A stretch of 64,000 nt of DNA, taken from positions 62,001 through 126,000 of the forward strand of contig JBBHKE010003483.1 in assembly GCA_037447655.1 (NCBI GenBank), in the 5' to 3' direction. The stretch is from Zygnema cylindricum (taxonomy: Eukaryota; Streptophyta; Zygnematophyceae; Zygnematales; Zygnemataceae). Positions 57,271-64,000 of this stretch are shown piece by piece (positions within the stretch are counted from its first letter, which is position 1; every line of letters begins with the position of its first letter). The translations under genes and the position numbers were made by a program. Under the pieces are notes generated by a model that saw only the letters and a program-made list of their open reading frames with translations, was not told the DNA's origin and did not search any database.

Positions 57271-57764
57271 CACCGCCAATCGCTATTAGAGTAAAGGAAT
57301 AAATAGCGTAAAAAAACAATTAGTGTTATTAACGCTAATTGGGAAAAAAAAAACATATATACTAATTAATTACTAACTCTACTTTGGTTTTCTTCCAATA
57401 ATAAATGCCTGCCATATTGATGTCTACATCAATATATGTATCTGTATAAAATCTGACAATTCGTACGCCAAAATCCGAATATCCGAGTTTGCGTCTCTTT
57501 TCCCAGTGCACATTCACATGCCTGCGCAATTACATTAAATGACTTTTTGTACATTTGTATTTCAAAAAGTACATTTTGGTACAAAAGAAGCTGTCCGTGC
57601 ACCACACTTTAAACATTGCCGTGTACTTCCGTTATTAACGCTAATTAAAAAAAGAACCCTAAAAGGCGCAAATGAAAAAATGGAATTATGGATTGTATTT
57701 CAGGTTATTTTTTTTTTTAAGGGCACCGAATTAGCGTTATTTACTCTAATAGCGATTGGCGGTG
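57271..57764. mobile_element. TA-flanked MITE M10 (494 bp)
   Basis: Ends CACCGCCAATCGCTATTAGAG / inverse; TA at 57269-57270 and 57765-57766. Contains the subterminal module (CCGTGCACCACAC) in inverse orientation near 57593. Confidence 0.9.
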
Positions 57765-57766
57765 TA

Positions 57767-57963
57767 CACCGTCAATCGCTATTAGAGTATATAACGCCAA
57801 TTCGGTGCCCTTTTAAAAAAAACAAAAACCTGAAATACAATTAATAACGCTATTTAAGTAGGTGGACCATAATCTACCACGTCTCAGGTACTAAATTAGA
57901 ATCAATAACGCTAATTTTTTTTTGAAGCTATGTAATCCTTGACTCTAATAGCGATTGGCGGTG
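57767..57963. mobile_element. TA-flanked MITE M11 (197 bp)
   Basis: Abuts M10 sharing one TA and abuts M12 sharing one TA. Same short subfamily as M14 (GTGGACCATAATCT, CCACGTCTCA). Confidence 0.88.
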
Positions 57964-57965
57964 TA

Positions 57966-58453
57966 CACCGCGAATCGCTATTAGCGTACATGACGCTAAT
58001 TGGGGTACCCCTTTTTTTGGGGCAAATTCTCAAATAGAATAAAGTACGCTAAATGTTTTTGCACGTTATTTGAGGTACCCCGCTAATGCGGTTCATAACT
58101 GTAATTTAGTTCCCTTTTAAATAGTGTGGTGTACGGACTGCCAGATCTGTACTATTTCGTACATTTTTAAATTTAAAAGTACAGAAAATATAATAATATA
58201 TAATTGCGTAAATATTTTCCGGCATACGCAGATGTCAAAAAAACGCGACGGCGTACGATTTGAACAGTTTCGTACATATTCATGTTTTAGTGTGGACATA
58301 TTATGTGCCGAAAATTTTTACAAATCAGTTTACAAATTAGAGTACATGATAAATTAGTATCATGGTGTACCCGAAAAAACACAATTTACCGTAAAGTACG
58401 CTAATTGTTTCATTACGCTATCTATTTCATTACGCTAATAGCGATTCACGGTG
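57966..58453. mobile_element. TA-flanked MITE M12 (488 bp)
   Basis: Ends CACCGCGAATCGCTATTAGCG / inverse of CACCGTGAATCG. Nearly the reverse complement of M2. TA at 57964-57965 and 58454-58455. Confidence 0.9.
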
Positions 58454-58455
58454 TA

Positions 58456-59038
58456 GCGTTCGGAAAGAATCAATATGAGGACCGTTTTAGTGTGGATAAC
58501 CCTGCTGCAAACCCTAATGTCGTGAACGAATTTGAACCATTCGTTGCGCAATAAACAAGTTTTATTCTGACGCTTTTTTTTGTTAACGCTACAGTGATTC
58601 CCAGTGAGGCACAGTACAAATAAAAAATAATAATAAAAAAAAAATATCGGATTCCTGAAGTACGATCCAGCTGCAGCTGTCCACCAGAAGTTCGCTGCTA
58701 TTGCTTGAGCCGAGAATCATGGTTCTGTCGTTTTTTGAATATCGGAGTCTAGAAAATATTTGTATCTGTACTTTAGAAGATTGCGATACGGGGAAATAAA
58801 GTGTATGTCAATACTGAGCAGGGTGGGCTACAAAAAAACAAAAAAAAAAAAAAAATGTTTTTGTTTTTGTTATTTTTTTTAGGAAGTCGTGTACGGTTTT
58901 GTAACGCGATGTAGGAGTATGTACGGTACTTTAATACTTAGGGTTTGAAATAATATCAGAATGTGAGCGTCCACAAAAAATTATTTCTGAAATGGGTTGG
59001 TAATATTTCTACAAGAAGACAAAATCTGGTCAAACAGG
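58456..59038 (+). repeat. Repeat Q, copy 2, further segment
   Basis: Aligns with 29968-30260 of copy 1 (GAGGACCGTTTTAGTGTGGA, AGTACGATCCAG). An A-rich stretch near 58840 is extra. Confidence 0.55.
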
Positions 59039-59040
59039 TA

Positions 59041-59560
59041 CACCGTGAATCGCTATTAGCGTGTTGGTCGCTAATTGAGGTACCCTGTTTTTTTGGGCAA
59101 ATTCTCAAATAGAATTAGACATTCTAAATGTTCCTACACGTTATTTGAGGTGTTCCATAAAATAGGATTCATTACTCTAATATAGTGCTATCGTAAATAG
59201 TGTGGTGTACGGTCTGTCAGAGCTGTACTTTTTTGTACTTTTTTAAGTAAAAAAGTACAGAAAAGATATTCACGCTGTCCCGTAATCGCGCTAACATGTA
59301 ATTGCGTAAATATTTTCCGGCATTCGCGGATGAAAAAAAAATGCGACGGCGTACGATTTGAACAATTTTGTACACGTACATATTGTAGTGTGGAGATATT
59401 CTGAACCGAAATTTTTTACAAAGCAGTTTGCGAAATTAGAGTGTACGAAAAATTAGAATAAAAATTATTTTCAAAAAAGACGACATTCCCAATTAGCGTA
59501 AATAACGCTAATTGTTTCATTACGCTATCTATTTCATTACGCTAATAGCGATTCACGGTG
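59041..59560. mobile_element. TA-flanked MITE M13 (520 bp)
   Basis: Ends CACCGTGAATCGCTATTAGCG / inverse. Reverse orientation of M1. The empty site is at 30236-30286 in Q copy 1 (GACAAAACC ... GTTACCAGCAGA). Confidence 0.9.
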
Positions 59561-59644
59561 TACCACCGCAGAGTAGCTCCAGTCAACATCATTTTTTACA
59601 CTAGGATCCACGTGGCTCTAAGTGACCAATTTGTTTCGGGTTCA

Positions 59645-60344
59645 GGGTGGACTTCCATTATGCGTCTCAGTAATTGTACGGAAAATATGACTGAAGGGCG
59701 TGCCTTCCATTAGGTCGCGTCTGTAGATCACATTTTATTTGCGTGGCTTATTCTGGTTGGTAACACGTAGGTTAATGTTCGATGCTTAAAATCTTGAAAG
59801 AATCTTCGAACGCAATGTCAGAATGCAATATCTGTACGAGCGGAGGTAATATCTGTACCATCGGAGATAATATCTGTAACAGCGGAGGTAGTTAATGACT
59901 CGTACAGAGCGCATTAAATGTACTACCCAAAATTTCAAAACGCAACGACAAAAAGGCGGCGGCAAACTTTGATGGTGGGAGCGTGACGAGATAATTTCGG
60001 CGGATTCGCAGCCACCTTGGCAGAAGGCACATGGCCATTGCGACGTGTACGCACATATGCGCGCGCCCATCGTGGATGCTTTTTTCATTTTCCACGCGGC
60101 CCATTTTGACACGTTCTGTATTCGAGAACTGTCCTCCCTGTGCACGGTCTCAACAAACTGTAGGGTTGGTGACGTGGCGTCACGTATAAAAAGTGTAGTT
60201 AAATCCGACGGTCCTAGCTTACGCCTATAACCTTGGAAAATTTTCTGTAATGTTGTTTTCGTTGAAAAAAATAAAATCTGTACGACTTGAAACGGTACGG
60301 CCTTCAGTAAAATACCCCACTTTTTCGCTAATGGAAGTCCACCC
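59645..60344 (-). mobile_element. S-family TIR element, best-preserved copy 3 (700 bp)
   Basis: Perfect 16-bp inverted ends GGGTGGACTTCCATTA, flanked by TCA (59642-59644, 60345-60347), a 3-bp duplication that would suit PIF/Harbinger, though three bases is weak evidence. A ~21-base unit built on ATATCTGTAC is repeated three times at 59826-59890. No transposase. Inserted in Q copy 2. Confidence 0.75.
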
Positions 60345-60347
60345 TCA

Positions 60348-60816
60348 ATCATGGATTCTTTTTGACGAACACGCAATGATCTCCTTTGAAAATCTGCGAT
60401 TGAAGAATGTTCGATGGCTTCAACTCTGACGGCTGGAAACTCATGTAAATTTCGCAACAAACGTACTTCAAAGTCTTTCGTCGACTTAGTACGGATGTCC
60501 ATTGTTACCGGAGAGCCCTTCGTCAAGGTTGTCGTATGTGACAATGCTTCCAATAGCATAATTTCATTGGTCATTGTTTTTCCTTTGCGAAATACATACG
60601 CGGCGGTCCGTTAACTTTTTTTTGCTAAAACGACGAGCTCTCCGTTACATTGGACGTTTGCCCGCAAAAGTCTTTCCGAGTAATTTACAAAATATTTCAA
60701 TTTCCACCGTTTATTCTTTTCCACAAGTTGTATATTTATTCTTATATTTTTCTCCTTTCGAGATTTATGATAATTTAAAATTGGAACGGCACAAATTTTT
60801 ACGCAGATAAAGTGGT
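60348..60816 (+). repeat. Repeat Q, copy 2, last segment
   Basis: Aligns with 30412-30811 (AATCTGCGATTGAAGAATG, TTAGTACGGATGTCCATT, CCACCGTTTATTCTTTTCC). Contains the empty site for M1. Confidence 0.7.
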
Positions 60817-60850
60817 ATACCGTGGATCGTTATTAGTGTTAATAATACTA

Positions 60851-61629
60851 CAACTTGAATCGCTATTAGCGTTGATAACGTTAATTCGGTGCCCCCAAAC
60901 TTTGACCATCGAATCTAAAATAGAATTAACAACTCTGATTGTTTTTTTACGTAATTAAGGTACACCGTGAATCGTTATTAGCCTTATGTACGCTATATCG
61001 ACACCCCAAAATTTTGACATTGATACCTTAAATATAATAAATTACACTATTTAAGGACGTGGACCATAATCTGCCACGTCTCATGGAACTAAATTAGAAT
61101 GAATGACGCTAATTTTTTCTTTACACTAATAATTTCTATACGCTAATAGCCATTCAAGGTGTAATATCGAAATAACGTTAATAACTCTTATTTATATAGT
61201 TTTTAACAAGTGTAGTGTACGAAATGCATCAATCACGTTAATAACTCTTATTCATACAGTTTTTAACAAGTGTAGTGTACGAAATGCATCAATCCGTACT
61301 AAAACTACTCGTTATTTGGTACAATCGTACAGAAAGAGTGTCAAATTAAGGCGTCGACACGCGAAAGTGAGTGCATCGACACAAAAAGGACACTCAAATT
61401 TGATTCCCAATGATAAAGACGGGGGAAAATCAAGCATACGTGTTCTCACATATACAATGTGAACACAGGCTATGATGGCTACATTATTGGGGAAATTTAC
61501 CAAAATTAGAGTTATGAATAAATCGAAGTAAGTTTTTTTGTCGAATGGCCATAAACCCAAAATAAAATTAATAACAGTAAATATTTTTTTACACTAATCG
61601 TTTCATAATGCTAATAGCTATTCACGGTG
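60851..61629. mobile_element. TA-flanked MITE M15, interrupted by M14
   Basis: Left end CAACTTGAATCGCTATTAGCG and right end inverse CACCGTGAATAGC, both TA-flanked. M14 is nested at 60963-61161. A perfect-looking 60-bp tandem duplication (61175-61294) lies inside. More decayed than the other copies. Confidence 0.65.
60963..61161. mobile_element. TA-flanked MITE M14 (199 bp), nested in M15
   Basis: Ends CACCGTGAATCGTTATTAG / CTAATAGCCATTCAAGGTG with TA on both sides. Shares its interior with M11. Confidence 0.8.
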
Positions 61630-61631
61630 TA

Positions 61632-62266
61632 CTGTATTCTAATCCGACGACCCTAAATTATGTACCTTGAACTTAGAACTATGGTTATATTTTTTACTGT
61701 ACGATAGTATATGTACGATTTCATGTACGCTGTTTTAAAAATTCATGAAATAGTGTTAGTGTGGAAATGTGCAAGTCCGTAAAAGAAAGTGCGTGGCATT
61801 GACGCTGATAAATGCATTCAAGTTTGATTCCTAATTAATGAAAAATAAAGACGGTGGAAAATCACGCGGACTTGTTCTCACATATTGAAACGTGAACACA
61901 AGCTATACATGCTAAAACATGGGAATGTGTATCCAGATTAGTGTAGAACATATAATTTTGCGTTAATGTTTTGTTCACATTGTGCCCTTCAACTCAAAAT
62001 GGAGTTTGTAATATTATCCGTTTCGTTAACAATAATAATAGCGATTCGTCGTATGGTGTTCATCCGTACATTCCATGGTACATACATACAACACACCCTT
62101 ACCATATTTCTCTTCCAAAATACGTAAATTTCAAATGGTTTGTTATGAGCCGCCAAATTGTAAAAAACCAGGTGAATAAGAGACAACATAAGAAATTTAA
62201 TCTAGTGTTCTCTATCGGGAAAAAATCTCTATTGCGGTAAAACAAATAATGATAGTAATTGGTTAT
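61632..62266. other. Unassigned DNA
   Basis: Weak MITE-like words (AATAATAGCGATTCGTCG near 62032; GTGGAAATGTGC and GTGAACACAAGC, also at 61400-61470) suggest decayed relatives of M15. No gene. Confidence 0.4.
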
Positions 62267-62269
62267 TGA

Positions 62270-62602
62270 TTGTTGAGGTGTATCGCCGATAAGAGTAAAA
62301 AATATTGTATACTACACATTGGTACTTTGTACTACAATATAGTTTTTTTTTTACATTGTATAGTACAACATGCCTCGTCATTTTTTCCGTACATAAAACA
62401 GTACACGTATACGGTTTGAACAATAGAGTTGTTGCCGATAATTATCGGGCCTGATTTTTATCGGCAATACGCCGCAACATATTGGTTTTTTTATGGGGAT
62501 AATTACGTTTTCAATATACCGGACTAGTATATCGATTGTAGGTTGGTCAAAAAAAGGTACATATCGGTTATCGATAATATCTACCGATAAAAAACACTAC
62601 TA
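62270..62602. mobile_element. Decayed hAT-like element
   Basis: Right end ATATCGGTTATCGATAATAT and CCGATAAAAAACACTA parallels 54515-54550. The left boundary (GAGGTGTATCGCCGATAAG) is tentative and no target duplication is clear. Confidence 0.45.
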
Positions 62603-64000
62603 ATAATTTTACCATTGTCTACACGTTGCTTGTCGTATTGCAATATTATTTTAAAATTTGATGCGACACATTCCACTAGGTAATGGTCAAGGGAGTCCTT
62701 CGGAGAAAATTACCAAAAACAAAATAAGTACAAAAAAATTATACAGCGGCCCGGTTGGTTGTGCAAAAAAACCAAAAAAGTAGCGTTGTGTATCACCAAG
62801 GTTTTGCCGATAGTCAATATGTACCTCTTTTTGGCTTGCCAATAATCAATATATTGGCAAGATATATCGAAGCTGGTGTTATTGGTGATAAGAAACTGAT
62901 AATATCGGTTTTTTATCGTGATAACACCGGTACTGATGACTATCGGCGATAATTGTACGGTTTGTACCGTACAATTATACGGTTTATTCCGTCGTACTGA
63001 ACCGCCGTTATTCCTTTACACAAAGCACGGAATAGATTGCTACACGTGGCATGCCACGTTATAAACAATGAAAACTACAATACAGTATATTATGTAGCGT
63101 ACTATTTTTTTTCCACTTATCGCCTATAAGGAATTTGTTGGTCTCGGAGCGATATATCGGATCCTTTGACCGCTCGATAACCGATAACTATCTGTATCTG
63201 TGTTATCGCGATGAATTTCTTGCCGATACACAACACTAAAAAAAGGCACAATTATATTTTTTGTAGAAAGTACAATCTCTGTACGATTCAGTACGTTCCT
63301 TATGACACCCGTAAATTCTGATACGGAATGTAAACTACCGTACGAAAGCGGCCTTCCAAAGAAAAACGAAAACGACATTTCCATCGGCTCGAATACGTCC
63401 AATTTGGCCTTTGGATATTTGCATTGTTTTAAGTTAAAACGGACAATAGTCATCCGTACAGCTTCACCTTTTTTACCGGGTACTCTACAATCTTGTGTAC
63501 GGCACACTAACCACGAGGCTTGGAATCTAACCATTCCTGTCATATTTCTGAAGTTTGTTTTCCGTACGATTCTCCCCTGGTCGAACATTCTAGTGGAGAT
63601 TCAGTGCGGACGTCGGCTGAAAAATGGAACGCTTTGGCGTTAAGGTAACCGACAGAAATCTAGACCATGCTAAAATTAGCGGACCTGACGCTTCCCAGAC
63701 TGGACACAACTACAAGTGAGGCCGCTAACGGACAAATATTTCTGTCGTTTTGTTATGTTATTGGATCCTGTCTAAAGCCGCTAGACATTTGCCCCCAATT
63801 GGGATTCTTGGGCGGTGATTTGTCGTTTCCATGATGCAAGTGGATGAAGGAAATATCAGCTGTATCGTCTTTTATTATCATTAAACACGTTTCTAAGCAC
63901 TGTTTTTTAAACTTTTTGTCGTTTTAGTATTTTCTGGCTACAGGTTAAAAATGACGCATCTTTGGCCGTACTAAACCCTCAACTGGTGTAAAATAGGCGT
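62603..64000 (+). repeat. Repeat Q, copy 3 (runs off the window)
   Basis: Aligns with 28700-29560 and 54590-55360 (AATGGTCAAGGGAGTCC, CAGCGGCCCGG, CCAATTTGGCCTTTGG, CCCAGACTGGAC, GCAAGTGGATGA). Interrupted by a hAT-like element at 62781-63238. The frame on the minus strand near 63124-63588 spans both and is not a gene. Confidence 0.65.
62781..63238. mobile_element. Non-autonomous hAT-like element (458 bp)
   Basis: Ends TAGCGTTGTGTATC and GATACACAACACTA. Flanks share AAAAAAG (low complexity). Q copy 2 near 54744-54757 shows the empty site (ACCAAAATGGCAC). Interior rich in TTATCG and ATATCGG palindromic words. Confidence 0.75.

Noticed and set aside
59786-60574. A 262-codon open frame on the minus strand
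   Set aside because: It runs across the boundary between S element copy 3 and repeat Q and through a 21-bp triplication, has no recognisable motif and no counterpart in the other S or Q copies.

Overview
The window is repeat-dominated eukaryotic nuclear DNA. I found no convincing host gene, rRNA gene or canonical tRNA gene. Almost everything recognisable is a transposable element or a remnant of one, often nested. A plant or plant-relative source is suggested by abundant Ty1/copia LTR elements, a TRIM-like miniature LTR element, GA/CT microsatellites, CCCTAAA-like repeats, and a retroelement primer-binding site that matches, from my recollection of tRNA sequences, the plant-type rather than the animal-type initiator tRNA-Met anticodon arm. 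This is inference; I cannot name a genus.

Layout. 1-836: two fused copia LTR fragments. 1100-10960: a family of ~1 kb repeats (R) interrupted by a hAT-like element (2266-3093), a full-length copia element A on the minus strand (3559-9991, TSD GGGCC) and a LINE tail. 10961-19290: AT-rich and purine/pyrimidine-rich DNA, a large inverted repeat, a TGACGT tandem array and LINE fragments. 20401-26132: a solo-type copia LTR, then a TRIM-like array whose LTRs hold a full tRNA-like cloverleaf, interrupted by copia element C (21694-25929, TSD CAATA), which kept gag but lost most of pol. 28480-33400: dispersed repeat Q and a cluster of TA-flanked MITEs. 34351-41822: a 7.5 kb Tc1/mariner-superfamily element with matching ends and a decayed, spliced DDE transposase gene. 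42208-51056: an S-family element, a decayed LTR element D, and full-length copia element B on the plus strand (44617-51051, TSD CAACT). 51057-64000: inverted repeats around another R copy, a hAT-like element with perfect 8-bp TSD, further Q copies, and a second large cluster of TA-flanked MITEs.

How the parts relate. A and B are one copia family, ~99% identical between their own LTRs by eye, each disabled by its own lesions. C is a related, older, internally deleted relative. All three use an internal initiator-tRNA primer site whose ATG is in frame with gag. The TA-flanked MITEs share ends and a subterminal module with the 34351-41822 element, and one (56589-57148) matches both of its ends, so that element is the probable ancestor and former transposase source. 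Several insertions are confirmed by paralogous empty sites inside the window.
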